64,000 nt of DNA, taken from positions 186,001-250,000 of the forward strand of contig NZ_CP046155.1 of assembly GCF_016403105.1 (NCBI RefSeq). Direction: 5' to 3'. Under the pieces are notes generated by a model. The model was not told the DNA's origin and did not search any database. It was given only the letters and a program-made list of their open reading frames with translations. This DNA comes from Leptolyngbya sp. BL0902. GTDB lineage: Bacteria > Cyanobacteriota > Cyanobacteriia > Phormidesmidales > Phormidesmidaceae. This document shows, piece after piece, positions 36,373-44,947 of this stretch. Positions within the stretch are counted from its first letter, which is position 1; the number at the start of each line of letters is the position of its first letter. The translations under genes and the position numbers were made by a program.

Positions 36373-37626
36373 TTGAAATTGGTAGAGTTTCCCGCCAGCG
36401 TCATTCAGTTAGAGAACGGGTTAACGCTCATTCATCAAGAGATTGCGGCAACCCCTGTGGTAGTGGCCGATGTGTGGGTAAAGGCTGGGGCCTTGGCGGA
36501 ACCTGCGGAGTGGGCGGGGATGGCCCATTTCCTGGAGCACATGATTTTTAAGGGCACCGATCATCTGCTGCCCGGAATGTTTGATTACGCTATCGAAACC
36601 CAGGGCGGCATGACCAACGCCGCCACCAGCCACGACTACGCCCACTTTTTTATCACCATTGCCGCCGAGATGCTGCCCGCCACCCTGCCCTACCTGGCGG
36701 AACTGCTGCTCCACGCGGCCATCCCCGCCGATGAGTTTGGGCGCGAGCGGCAGGTGGTCTTAGAAGAAATTCGCCAAGCCCAGGACGATCCCGACTGGCT
36801 GGGGTTTCAGGCCATGTCTGAGCAGGTGTATCAAGGTCATCCCTACGGTCGTCCAGTGCTGGGCACCTCGGCCATTTTGCAGCAGCGATCCCCCGAAGAA
36901 ATGCGCTGCTTTCACCAGGCCCACTACCAGCCCCACAACATGACCGTGGTGATTACCGGAGGCATTCCCCTAGAGCCCACCGTGGAGATGGTGCGCCATG
37001 CCTTTCGGGCCTTCCCCAGTCCGGCCCCTTGCCCACCGCCCACCGCCGCGCCCCTCCCGCAACTTCAGGGCGTCCACCGCGACATCCTCACCCTGCCCCG
37101 CCTCGAACAAGGACGGCTATCCATGGCATGGCTTGGCCCCGGCATCGAAGACCTGCCCACTGCCTTTGGCCTCGACCTGATCTCGGCCCTGCTGGCCCAG
37201 GGGCGCAGCTCGCGGCTGGTGCGAGAACTGCGGGAAGAACGCCAACTGGTGCAGGACGTTGCCGCCAGTTTCTCCCTCCAGCGAGATTGCAGCCTGTTTA
37301 CCATCCAGGCGTGGCTCGACGCCGATCAGGTGGATCGGGTAGAGGCCATCATCTGCGACCGCCTCAGCGAACTGGCCAGCCAGCCCATCCCAGAGGCCGA
37401 ACTCGCCAGGGCCAAACGCCTGCTCTGCAACGACTACGCCTTTTCCACCGAAGCCCCCGGCCAAATTGCCGGACTCTACGGCTACTACGGCACCATCGCC
37501 GCCCCCGACCGCTGCCTCACCTACGTCCCCACCATCCAAAGCTACACCGAAGCCCACCTCCGCCAAATTGCCGCCCAGTACCTCACCCCCCTGCGCTATG
37601 CTTCCACCATCCTGCGCCCCGCCTAG
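36373..37626 (+). CDS. M16-family zinc metallopeptidase, active subunit
   Basis: Processing-peptidase-like protein of about 417 residues. The inverted zinc motif HFLEH (H52, E55, H56) and a downstream glutamate (VVLEEIRQAQDD) are present, so it should be catalytic. C-terminal M16 domain with RSSRLVRELREERQLVQDV. The start is uncertain: the TTG at 36373 follows AAGGG and begins KLVEFPASVIQLENGL, like the family; an ATG at 36295 would add 26 residues. The next gene encodes the inactive partner, so together they should form a heterodimer as in other bacterial M16B pairs. Confidence 0.88.
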   Translation: MKLVEFPASVIQLENGLTLIHQEIAATPVVVADVWVKAGALAEPAEWAGMAHFLEHMIFKGTDHLLPGMFDYAIETQGGMTNAATSHDYAHFFITIAAEMLPATLPYLAELLLHAAIPADEFGRERQVVLEEIRQAQDDPDWLGFQAMSEQVYQGHPYGRPVLGTSAILQQRSPEEMRCFHQAHYQPHNMTVVITGGIPLEPTVEMVRHAFRAFPSPAPCPPPTAAPLPQLQGVHRDILTLPRLEQGRLSMAWLGPGIEDLPTAFGLDLISALLAQGRSSRLVRELREERQLVQDVAASFSLQRDCSLFTIQAWLDADQVDRVEAIICDRLSELASQPIPEAELARAKRLLCNDYAFSTEAPGQIAGLYGYYGTIAAPDRCLTYVPTIQSYTEAHLRQIAAQYLTPLRYASTILRPA

Positions 37627-37648
37627 GCCATCCCCATTACACGATCCC

Positions 37649-37716
37649 TAACTCCCGACTCCCCACTTCCGACTCCCCACTTCCCACTCCCGACTTCCCA
37701 CTTCCCACTCCCCCCG
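37649..37716. repeat. C-rich heptamer tandem repeat (STRR type), copy 1
   Basis: Iterated heptamers such as ACTCCCG and ACTTCCC between the two M16 genes. Short tandem heptanucleotide repeats of this kind are known from cyanobacteria. A second array with ACTCCCG/ATTCCCG units is at 62656-62693, also between two codirectional genes. Confidence 0.85.
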
Positions 37717-37739
37717 TCCCCTATCCCTACATCCTGCCT

Positions 37740-39014
37740 GTGACCGCATCTCTCCTACACGCACCCCGCCTGCATCGCACCGTCTTGGCCAATGGGCTAA
37801 CGCTCCTCGTGCTCGAAAACCCCGTGGCGGATATTATTTCGGCCCGCATTTTTATTCGAGCGGGTAGCGCCTTTGAAACCCCAGCCGATGCGGGTTTAGT
37901 CAGTTTTCTGATGGGCCTGCTGACCAAGGGCACCGAGAGCCTATCGTCGATGGACATTGCCGAAGCGGTGGAATCCGTCGGGGCCAGCCTGGGCACCGAT
38001 GCCACCACCGACTACAGCGTCATCAGCCTCAAAACCGTCGCCGCCGACTTTGAGGACATCTTTTCCCTCGCCGCCGACCTGCTGCGCCGCCCCAGCTTTC
38101 CAGAGGCCGAAATTGACCTCGAACAACGGCTCACCCTCCAGCAAATTCGATCCATGCAGGAGCAGCCCTTCACGGTGGCCTTCAACGAGCTGCGGCAGGC
38201 CATGTATGGATCCCACCCCTACGCCCTCTCCAGCGTTGGCACCGAAGCCAGCGTGGCCGCCTTCACCCAAGACAGCCTGCGGGCGTTCCATCGCCAGCAC
38301 TTCCGCCCCGATAACCTGGTGGTCACGGTGGTGGGCCGCATCAGCCCCGAAGCCGCCGTCGCCCAAGTAGAGCGCACCCTGGGCGATTGGGCCGTGCCTA
38401 CCACGCCGCCCCCCACGCTGCAATTTCCCACCGTAACGCCCCCCCATACCCGGCTTCCCCTCTTTCAAGACACCAACCAGGCCATTGTGATGGTGGGCTA
38501 CGACGGAGCCTCGGTGCAGCATCCCGCCTATGCCGCCCTCAAGCTGCTGAACACCTACCTGGGCAACGGGCTGTCTAGCCGCCTGTTTGTGGAACTACGG
38601 GAAAAACGCGGCCTCGCCTACGATGTGTCCGCCTTCTACCCCACGCGCCTGGGCCAGTCGCAGTTTGTGGCCTACATTGGCACCGCCCCCGGCAACGCCG
38701 CCACCGCCCTAGAGGGTCTGCGGTTTGAGGTCGAGCGCCTGCGGGAGACCCTGCTCACCGAAGACGAACTGCAAGCCGCCAAAAATAAACTGCTGGGCCA
38801 ATACGCCCTCGGCAAGCAGACCAATGCCCAACTGGCCCAACTGCTGGGCTGGTACGAAATTTTGGGCCTAGGGGTGGAATTTGATCAGCAATTCCCCGAC
38901 TTGATCAACGCCGTCACCGCCCTGGATGCCGAAGCCGTGGCCCAAGCTTTCTTCCGCGATCCCACCATCGTCCTCCTAGGGCCAGAGGCCACCATCGCCC
39001 CCCTAGTGCCCTAG
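37740..39014 (+). CDS. M16-family peptidase homologue lacking the zinc motif
   Basis: 424 residues from GTG at 37740. The position of HXXEH is replaced by GLVSFLMGLL, so it is not a zinc peptidase itself. It keeps the C-terminal M16 signature (SSRLFVELREKRGLAYDVSAF). In bacterial and mitochondrial M16B pairs one subunit is active and the other contributes to the cavity; the preceding gene is the active one. No ribosome site is visible before the start, and the leader is the C-rich heptamer array. A read-through frame upstream is open for over 700 nt but is noise from the neighbour gene. Confidence 0.87.
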   Translation: MTASLLHAPRLHRTVLANGLTLLVLENPVADIISARIFIRAGSAFETPADAGLVSFLMGLLTKGTESLSSMDIAEAVESVGASLGTDATTDYSVISLKTVAADFEDIFSLAADLLRRPSFPEAEIDLEQRLTLQQIRSMQEQPFTVAFNELRQAMYGSHPYALSSVGTEASVAAFTQDSLRAFHRQHFRPDNLVVTVVGRISPEAAVAQVERTLGDWAVPTTPPPTLQFPTVTPPHTRLPLFQDTNQAIVMVGYDGASVQHPAYAALKLLNTYLGNGLSSRLFVELREKRGLAYDVSAFYPTRLGQSQFVAYIGTAPGNAATALEGLRFEVERLRETLLTEDELQAAKNKLLGQYALGKQTNAQLAQLLGWYEILGLGVEFDQQFPDLINAVTALDAEAVAQAFFRDPTIVLLGPEATIAPLVP

Positions 39015-39040
39015 CCCTCACCCCCAGCCCCTATCCCTAT

Positions 39041-39160
39041 GGGCTACTGTGACACACATCTCAGCCCTCACCCCCTCAGTCCCCCTCTCCCAAAAATGGG
39101 AGAGGGGGAAGCAAGACAAGCGTTTCCGGCTGCATCTGGCTCCCCTTCTCCCGTCCTGGG
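39041..39160. repeat. Dispersed palindromic repeat R1, copy B (left part, broken by IS insertion)
   Basis: Begins GGGCTACTGTGACACA and contains the palindromes CCCTCTCCCAAAAATGGGAG and the left half of CTTCTCCCGTCCTGGGAGAAG. The second palindrome is cut by an insertion sequence; its right half, GGGAGAAGG, resumes at 40655. Apart from the insertion it follows copy A (3100-3231, reverse strand) closely. Confidence 0.85.
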
Positions 39161-40646
39161 CTACTAAGTACACACAACTGAGCTTTGGGCGAGTGACCAT
39201 CCCTCAAAGATGGCCTCAAATTTTCTAAGTCCTTGGCTCAAGGTACGAATGCCGGGTGGCGGTTGGGAGCGATAGCCCGACCATCCCCCCAGGCGTGCAA
39301 TGAGCCAAGTGGCCCAAGGTAGGGAGCCTGGGGAGAAGGGATTCTGCTGTTTTCGGGTTCGCCCCTGCAACGTCGGCATCAACTGCTCCAGGCATTGCTG
39401 TTGCGGTTCGCTAAAGGTCACCGAGGCGGAGAGAGATTCATCGGCTCGACCGGTTTTCAGTTGGAGCAGCCTCAAGGTCACCATTAAGGCCAGGATGGTG
39501 AGGCGTTCAATGGCCTTAACCGACTCCAGGCGGGTGGATTCAAGGTCAAGGCCGACTCGCTTAAGCAACGCAAAGAACTGTTCAATCTGCCAGCGCCACC
39601 GATACCACTGAATCACTTGTAACGCTTGCTCCACGGTCGTGACGGGATGGGTCGTCAGTAAGCGCCAATGAATGGGCTTGACTCCGGCAGGTGGCGTGAC
39701 CTCTTTGGCCTCCACGGCATAGAGGGAAACCAATTCGGGATAGTCGTGGGCATCGACCTTCCGGGGGCGGCGAAGGGTAACGGGCGTAAAGCGCACCGCT
39801 AGCCAAGCTTCACGGGACTCTCGGTGACCACGAGGGTCGGCCAGCACCTCAACGGCATAGGTGCCCTCAACGGGTTGCTGAGCCAGTGTCTCGTAGAGCA
39901 TCGTGGACTTATCGTGCAGTCGTCGGTTACGGCAAGCGCGCACTAACAGGTGCGTGTGGGCATCAGGCACCCGAACCCACTCTTCGTAGATATCGCTCTC
40001 ACGGTCACCCACATGGGTCACACACACAGCATCCCCAGCCATCAAGGGGACTCGACTGTCCTCGGCAGAGCGCAGCCACTTATAGGATTCTTTCTCCTCA
40101 ATCGGCAACTGAGGATAGTGCCGCTGATGTTTGTCGGGTCGTTTCGGGTCACGATGCCATCGTTGAATCGCACTCAAGCCCAAGGGAAAGCCACTCTCCG
40201 CATCGGCCACTAGGGTCGGATGGACGAAAAACCCGATATCACGATGATTGCCGACCACCCCGACGTCCTCAGGCTTGAGATGCTTCGCCTGAGCCTGCAA
40301 GTTAATTTCGCTACTGTCGCTGATAGCCAACACATGACGCCCCGCCACCTGTTGCTGGCAGTGGTCTGCGGCACTCCTGACCAGTTCTGAGACGCTCACA
40401 TTCTGATTCTCCAGAAAGCGATAGTACCCTACCTGTTCCGCTCGGTTGCGGCTCATCGCCCGGATGTTCACCGATAGCGACTCACGCATAGAGTCATACA
40501 GCGCCGCCCCCTTTTTTCCAGGCGGCGATCCCCAAAAGCACTGCCCTGTGATACTTCAGCGTGAATTAGGATAGGATTTTCCACCGCAATTCCCCCACGA
40601 TTACTAACCGCATCCTACTCCAACCTGACTTGTGTGTACTTAGTAG
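39161..40646 (-). mobile_element. IS4-family insertion sequence, complete
   Basis: 1486 bp. Terminal inverted repeats CTACTAAGTACACACAA at the left end and its complement at the right end are identical over 17 bp. An 11-bp direct repeat CCCGTCCTGGG flanks it (39150-39160 and 40647-40657), the 10-12 bp duplication expected of IS4. The transposase is intact with the YREK signature. Identical target copies suggest recent insertion. Confidence 0.92.
39164..40489 (-). CDS. IS4-family transposase, intact
   Basis: DDE transposase of 441 residues that moves the surrounding element. Catalytic residues are recognisable: first Asp in LAISDSSEINL, second Asp in VTHVGDRESDIYE, and the YREK block YRWRWQIEQFFALLK with exact Y-2-R-3-E-6-K spacing. 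The ATG at 40489 is preceded by an A6G5 homopolymer run that is a potential slippage site but opens no extra domain. The stop lies 3 nt from the left end of the element. No frameshift is seen, so it may be active. Confidence 0.92.
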   Translation of the reverse strand: MRESLSVNIRAMSRNRAEQVGYYRFLENQNVSVSELVRSAADHCQQQVAGRHVLAISDSSEINLQAQAKHLKPEDVGVVGNHRDIGFFVHPTLVADAESGFPLGLSAIQRWHRDPKRPDKHQRHYPQLPIEEKESYKWLRSAEDSRVPLMAGDAVCVTHVGDRESDIYEEWVRVPDAHTHLLVRACRNRRLHDKSTMLYETLAQQPVEGTYAVEVLADPRGHRESREAWLAVRFTPVTLRRPRKVDAHDYPELVSLYAVEAKEVTPPAGVKPIHWRLLTTHPVTTVEQALQVIQWYRWRWQIEQFFALLKRVGLDLESTRLESVKAIERLTILALMVTLRLLQLKTGRADESLSASVTFSEPQQQCLEQLMPTLQGRTRKQQNPFSPGSLPWATWLIARLGGWSGYRSQPPPGIRTLSQGLRKFEAIFEGWSLAQSSVVCT

Positions 40647-40657
40647 CCCGTCCTGGG

Positions 40658-40775
40658 AGAAGGGGTTGGGGGATGTAGCTTGCTTCCCGTAGGGTGGGGA
40701 AAGCCCCGGCAGCAGGGGTTTCAGGACTTATGTATACGCAGTAGCCCCATGGGAGAGGAATTTAGGGTGAGGTCA
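40658..40775. repeat. Right part of R1 copy B and a second, partial R1 element
   Basis: Continues AGAAGGGGTTGGGGGATG from the interrupted palindrome. It then has TGTATACGCAGTAGCCCC (40731-40748) followed by GGGAGAGGAATTTAGGGTGAGG, the end of another R1 element. It separates the insertion sequence from the glutathione transferase gene. Confidence 0.7.
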
Positions 40776-40798
40776 GTCAGGGCATAGGATGGCTGAGC

Positions 40799-41764
40799 TT
40801 AACCTAGACTGAGGTAGGGCAACTCTGGCCCAGCGGGGATGATGCCCCCCGGATTGAGGGGAAACAGGTTGCCGTAGTAGTCGCGCTTGACCGCCGCCAG
40901 ATCGCAGGTAGCGGCCACTCCCGGCTGCTGGTATAGAGCTTGGACGTAGCGGCAGAGGGCGGGATAGTCTTGAATGCGGCGGCGGTTGCATTTGAACAGG
41001 CTGTAGTACACTGCATCGAAGCGAAACAGCGTCGGGAAAAGGCGCACATCTGCCAAGGTGAGGGCCTCGCCACAGAGGTAGGGCTGGGTGGATAAGGTTT
41101 GCTCGATGGCGTCCAGGGTGTCGAACAGTTCCCCACAGGCGCGGTCGTAGGCGGCCTGGGTTTGGGCAAAGCCGCAGCGATATACGCCATTGTTCACGCT
41201 GGCGTAGATGCGCTCGTTCCAGGTATCAATCTCGGTTTTGAGGGCGGCGGGATAGAGGTCGAGATCGGGATTGGTCGCAAACTCGTTGAGCGATTGGTTG
41301 AGGATTTGGATGATCTCACCGCTGTCGTTGTTGACGATGGCTTTGGCGTCAAAATCCCACAGCACAGGCACCGTCGCCCGTCCGCCAATGCCCGCCTGTC
41401 GGTAGAGTTCCGGCAGGGTGCGGCAATTCTGGAAGGGCGTCGGAAACACCCAGCAGCCCTCATCCGGCGAGGGTTCTACCACCACCACCGCCACCGCATC
41501 CTCCAACCCCTTCAGGGCGCGGGCGATCAACGTGCGGTGCGCCCAAGGACAGCCCATCCCCACCATCAACCCATAGCGCTGATCCGCCGGAGGATGGGGG
41601 CCATTGGCGGAAAGCTCGCCCCGGCACTGGCTGGGGGGCCGCTGATAGTCGCCGCCCTCGTTGCTGGGGGCCATTTGGGCCATCATCCGCTGCCAGAGGG
41701 TTGTCCACACCCATTTGCCCGTGCGGATTAGCAGGCCGGGGGGAAGGGATGCCGTCTTAGTCAT
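40799..41764 (-). CDS. Xi-class glutathione transferase (glutathionyl-hydroquinone reductase-like)
   Basis: 321 residues. The N-terminal thioredoxin fold has the active-site motif GMGCPWAHRTLI with the catalytic Cys, diagnostic of the YqjG/ECM4-like Xi class, and the C-terminal helical domain has RIYASVNNGVYRCGFAQTQ and LTLADVRLFPTLFRFD. The reaction known for the family is reduction of glutathionyl-hydroquinones. The ATG overlaps the stop codon of the Uma2-family gene by four nt (ATGA), implying translational coupling although the two have no evident functional link. Confidence 0.92.
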   Translation of the reverse strand: MTKTASLPPGLLIRTGKWVWTTLWQRMMAQMAPSNEGGDYQRPPSQCRGELSANGPHPPADQRYGLMVGMGCPWAHRTLIARALKGLEDAVAVVVVEPSPDEGCWVFPTPFQNCRTLPELYRQAGIGGRATVPVLWDFDAKAIVNNDSGEIIQILNQSLNEFATNPDLDLYPAALKTEIDTWNERIYASVNNGVYRCGFAQTQAAYDRACGELFDTLDAIEQTLSTQPYLCGEALTLADVRLFPTLFRFDAVYYSLFKCNRRRIQDYPALCRYVQALYQQPGVAATCDLAAVKRDYYGNLFPLNPGGIIPAGPELPYLSLG

Positions 41765-42354
41765 GCCATCTCCAGCGGTAACAAAGCATGGAGGTTGAGT
41801 TCAAATCCCGGCAAGACGGATTCCCCGGAGAGCGTCACCGTAAAAGGCACGACTTCCGGGGCCACATCGGGACGATACACCGCCACCGTGCGGGTTTTGG
41901 GGTTCACTAGCCAGCCCAGCCGACAGCCGTTGTCCATATATTCCTGCATCTTGGCTTGCAGCGTTGCCCCATCATCAGTGGCCGACAGCAGTTCCATCAC
42001 AAAATCAGGACAGAGGGGCGCAAATCCCTGGCGTTGGTCGGGGCTGAGGGCCGTCCAGCGTTCCATCGCCACCCAGACCACATCCGGGGAACGAATCGCC
42101 CCATTGGGCAACCGAAACCCGCTAGAGGAATCAAACACCTTGCCCAGCCTAATGCGTCGATTCCAGAGCGCGACATCAGCGATGAGTTCAGAGTTGTAGC
42201 TACCACTCTCGCTACCCGTTGGCGACATGGCGATTAGTTCTCCTGTGGCCGTCCGTTCTAGGCGCAGGTCGGGATTGGCCTGGACGATGGCGACAAACTG
42301 CTCTTCGCTGACCCGCAAGGTCTGCGGCAGATGAACGGCAACGGTGGCTGGCAT
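41761..42354 (-). CDS. Uma2-family (DUF820) putative endonuclease, first copy
   Basis: About 197 residues from the ATG at 42354; the frame stays open to 42498 but that extension is not expected of the family. PD-(D/E)XK-like fold: ALNRRIRLGKVFDSSSGFRLPNGAIRSPDVVWV supplies the central acidic residue, and CPDFVMELLSATD and DNGCRLGWLVNPKTRTVAVYRP the rest. Uma2 genes are very numerous in cyanobacteria; their function is undemonstrated. It precedes and overlaps the glutathione transferase gene. A second, distinct copy is at 50380-50991. Confidence 0.85.
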   Translation of the reverse strand: MPATVAVHLPQTLRVSEEQFVAIVQANPDLRLERTATGELIAMSPTGSESGSYNSELIADVALWNRRIRLGKVFDSSSGFRLPNGAIRSPDVVWVAMERWTALSPDQRQGFAPLCPDFVMELLSATDDGATLQAKMQEYMDNGCRLGWLVNPKTRTVAVYRPDVAPEVVPFTVTLSGESVLPGFELNLHALLPLEMA

Positions 42355-42572
42355 AAACAAACCTGCGAAACGCCATGGCCCTATTCTATCTGGCTCTATT
42401 CCGACTCTCGCATCCCTAAGCCGAGCGGCAATGCTCTCAATTAAATCCCCTTCACGCTTAGGCAAACTGGTGACACCGCTGCTGTGGCCCATCTCCAACT
42501 TCAGCCGACCGCCTGGGAGGGATCATTTCGGAGGAAGAATTAGAATAGGACGTATAACTCTGCGGTACAGGT

Positions 42573-43172
42573 ATGGCTGATCCCGTCACCATCGAAGATA
42601 TTTATGAGCTATTTCGTCGATCCCAAGCAGAAGCAGATCGGCGATCAGCAGAGGCGGATCGGCGGGCAGCGGAGGCGGATCAGCGGGCAGCGGAGGCGGA
42701 TCGGCGGTTGAAGCGGCTGGAGCAAATTGCTGCCAACACCAGCCGCGAGGTGGCTGGGCTAACGACTCGATGGGGCCAGTTTGTCGAAAACCTGGTGGAA
42801 CCTGCGGTGGTGCGGTTGTTCCAAGAGCGGGGCATTGAGGTACAGGAAACCTCTCGTCGGCTCAAGTCTCAGCGCCCTGGGGCCGAAATGGAGATTGATA
42901 TTCTGGCGGTGAATGGGGATGTGGCCGTGGCGATTGAGGTCAAATCTCGTCTTTCTCGTCAGGATGTAGAGGATTTTTTGACCCGATTGCCCAAGTTTAA
43001 GCAGGCTTTTCCCCAATACGGTACTTACCATATCCACGGTGCGGTAGCGGGGATTGAAATTGATGCAGGGGTAGACCGCTATGCCTATCAACGAGGGCTA
43101 TTTGTAATTAAGCAAGCTGGAGATACGGTTACTGTGGCTAATGACCTCAGGTTTCAGCCGACTGCGTGGTAG
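42573..43172 (+). CDS. Coiled-coil protein with PD-(D/E)XK nuclease-like domain (DUF3782-like)
   Basis: 199 residues. The N-terminal 60 form a coiled coil built from seven-residue repeats (AEADRRA type) encoded by 21-bp DNA repeats. The C-terminal 110 contain the nuclease-like motif EMEIDILAVNGDVAVAIEVKSR, with D and E-x-K in the right order. Such genes resemble Uma2 genes in being abundant in cyanobacterial accessory regions. ATG start. The nuclease activity is inferred and no partner gene is evident. Confidence 0.75.
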   Translation: MADPVTIEDIYELFRRSQAEADRRSAEADRRAAEADQRAAEADRRLKRLEQIAANTSREVAGLTTRWGQFVENLVEPAVVRLFQERGIEVQETSRRLKSQRPGAEMEIDILAVNGDVAVAIEVKSRLSRQDVEDFLTRLPKFKQAFPQYGTYHIHGAVAGIEIDAGVDRYAYQRGLFVIKQAGDTVTVANDLRFQPTAW

Positions 43173-43209
43173 AAATCGCTTAGGAGAGAGGATTAGAATA
43201 GCAAGACCA

Positions 43210-43281
43210 TAGGATGGGTGAGCGATAGCGTAATGTATCAAATTCTTGCCCATCATGGATTACGCTTTGCCAATCCATCCA
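43210..43281. repeat. Imperfect palindromic element
   Basis: Arms AGGATGGGTGAGCGATAGCG and, inverted, TACGCTTTGCCAATCCATCC. About 70 bp, intergenic, overlapping the end of a decayed reading frame. Confidence 0.6.
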
Positions 43282-43472
43282 ACACTTCTTTGTCAATAGA
43301 ACCAAGGTCGCCTAAGTTAAAGTCGCTAGGGCTTTCTGGTAGACTGATTTTGAGATCTCTGAGCTTCTTGAGGTCTTCTTGCCGTTGTAGGATTGGACGG
43401 CATATTTAGTTGACGCGCCAACATGAGAACATTATTCCCAAACTGCTCATAAATCCCTGTTTCCAGGGTAAG
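43253..43472 (-). pseudogene. Remnant of an unidentified gene, frameshifted and cut by an insertion sequence
   Basis: On the reverse strand one frame reads LTLETGIYEQFGNNVLMLAR from the IS border, and after a shift near 43390 another reads QEDLKKLRDLKISLPESP and continues to a stop at 43253. Both halves look like real protein with hydrophilic helical character. The missing 5' part would lie beyond the IS1634-type remnant but no clear continuation is seen there. I cannot name the family. Confidence 0.35.
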
Positions 43473-44512
43473 AACCGACATTCCGCAGGTTGACAGGAGT
43501 TAATTTAGGAGGTAGTACTGGCAGGCCGAAAAGCCCATGAGGCGAATGATCTTGCGGCGTTCATCCGAGAGGTTGCTGACCTGCTGAGCGTTTCCCGTGG
43601 AGACCAGATGAATGGCCTGAAACTTCTGCAAAATCCAGCGAAAGGTGGGCGTGCGAGTGGGGCGTTGCTTTTGGTCGAGCACGGTGTCATCGGCTTGGGC
43701 GAGTTGGGCTCTGAGTTGACGCTGCCCCAAACTATAGACCAGCAGGGTCAAGGCCATGATGAGGGCGAGGGCTTCCACCCGTTGGGGCTTTTTGACAAAG
43801 ACACTGCTGGTGAAGAAGAGGGGGGCTTTGAGGAAGCGAAAGCCACGCTCGACCTGCTGCTGGGCCTTGTACTCGCGCAGGAGGCGCTCGGCGGGGTAGG
43901 CGTCTTCATCCAGGACATTGGTGGCTAGAATGAAGCGACGATGGCGCTGTTGGTACTGGGCCTCGTACTCAGCGGTGCGTTCCAGCGTCGCCTGCCATTG
44001 GTAGCCCAACTCAGTCCCGCTCTCAGAGGCATACTCCCCGTCGAGAGCAAAGGAGGTCGAGTCTAGATGGCACTGAGACACCCTCACCCCAAAACGCCTC
44101 ACCGCCTGCATCGCCGCTTTGAGAAAAAACAGCGTCGTCCCGTACTCAAACAACTGATCTAGCAACCGACCCAACCGGTCATCGTTCAGGTGCCCTGCCG
44201 TAATCCCCTCCCCCAGCAGGTGCTCCACCGGCTTGCCCTCAAAAAACTGACTAAATAGGTACAGCGGCGCGCTGACAAATCCCAACCCGTTCAGAATCAT
44301 CGCTTTCACCACTTGCCCGGGGCTGATGTGGTTTAGCGGATGGGGGCCAGAACTTCATTGGTGAGCTCGACCAGGCCGATCTCATCCACTAACGCCGCCA
44401 CTAAGCCCAAGTGATCCAGGTTTTCTATCTCCAAGGCACAATCCCCATTCTTGCCCTGAGCTTACCTTAGTTACCCCAAATATTCTTTTTGTCAACCTGC
44501 GGAATGTCGGTT
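43473..44512 (-). mobile_element. Decayed IS1634-type insertion sequence with intact inverted repeats
   Basis: Perfect 23-bp terminal inverted repeats beginning AACCGACATTCCGCAGGTTG (43473-43495 and complement at 44490-44512) enclose about 1040 bp. The transposase is broken. No clear target duplication is found. With intact ends it could still be moved in trans by a full-length relative. Confidence 0.85.
43500..44434 (-). pseudogene. IS1634-type transposase, frameshifted and internally deleted
   Basis: An N-terminal part, LEIENLDHLGLVAALVDEIG to VLAP, is followed near 44343 by a one-base loss in a C run (APHPLNHIS would need one more C). The frame then continues as VVKAMILNGLGFVSAPLYLF to the end (270 residues from 44312). 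A segment of roughly 200 or more residues is missing between DGEYAS and GTELGYQWQATLERT, judged from my memory of full-length relatives; the DDE core is therefore incomplete. Not functional. Confidence 0.85.
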
Positions 44513-44602
44513 TTCAAAGGATCTACTTGGATTTAAGGACATGGCCTTGACTAAAATTAGTGCAGTATGGATGCTAATTCTAGCAAGTTGACGGAGTCAG
44601 CC

Positions 44603-44947
44603 ATGGTTCAAGATGTGCGCTACGTAACGGATGAACTAGGGGAGCGGGTGGCGGTCTTGTTGGATTTAGCCACCTACCAGCGGCTCATGGCTACTCATAA
44701 TGACCCTGAGTTGCTGACGGGGCTAAACCACGAGGAACTGGTTGTATTGGCAGAAAGCGCCCTATCGATAGACGCTCAAAGCCAGCTCCATAACTTATTG
44801 AGCCAAAATGCCGAGGGAGAACTCGTCGCAGAAGACTTAGCTACCCTCAATCAACTCTTGGCGCGGGTGGATGATCTCAACCTACTCAAAGCCAGAGCTC
44901 GCTACACCCTACAACAGTTAAACTCGGCAGGGTCGATAGCCTCGTGA
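44603..44947 (+). CDS. Antitoxin-like small protein, partner of the HNH gene
   Basis: 114 residues from the ATG at 44603 (an ATG at 44567 would add 12). The first 25 residues (VQDVRYVTDELGERVAVLLDLATYQRL) resemble the DNA-binding N-terminus of Phd/YefM-type antitoxins; the remainder is helical and acidic (LTGLNHEELVVLAESALS, LATLNQLLARVDDLNLLKARARYTLQQL). Its stop overlaps the GTG start of an HNH endonuclease gene by four nt, which is the gene order of a toxin-antitoxin pair. The toxin role of the partner is inferred. Confidence 0.65.
   Translation: MVQDVRYVTDELGERVAVLLDLATYQRLMATHNDPELLTGLNHEELVVLAESALSIDAQSQLHNLLSQNAEGELVAEDLATLNQLLARVDDLNLLKARARYTLQQLNSAGSIAS

Noticed and set aside
37029-37739. 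Very long upstream extension of the second M16 gene
   Set aside because: It is an out-of-frame shadow of the first M16 gene with a Pro/Arg-rich, implausible translation.
40500-40530. Programmed frameshift at the A6G5 run in front of the IS4 transposase
   Set aside because: The transposase is complete without it and the upstream frame has a nearby stop and no domain.
43218-43409. 63-residue open frame on the + strand
   Set aside because: It runs antisense through a palindrome and the remnant gene on the other strand, whose translation looks more protein-like.
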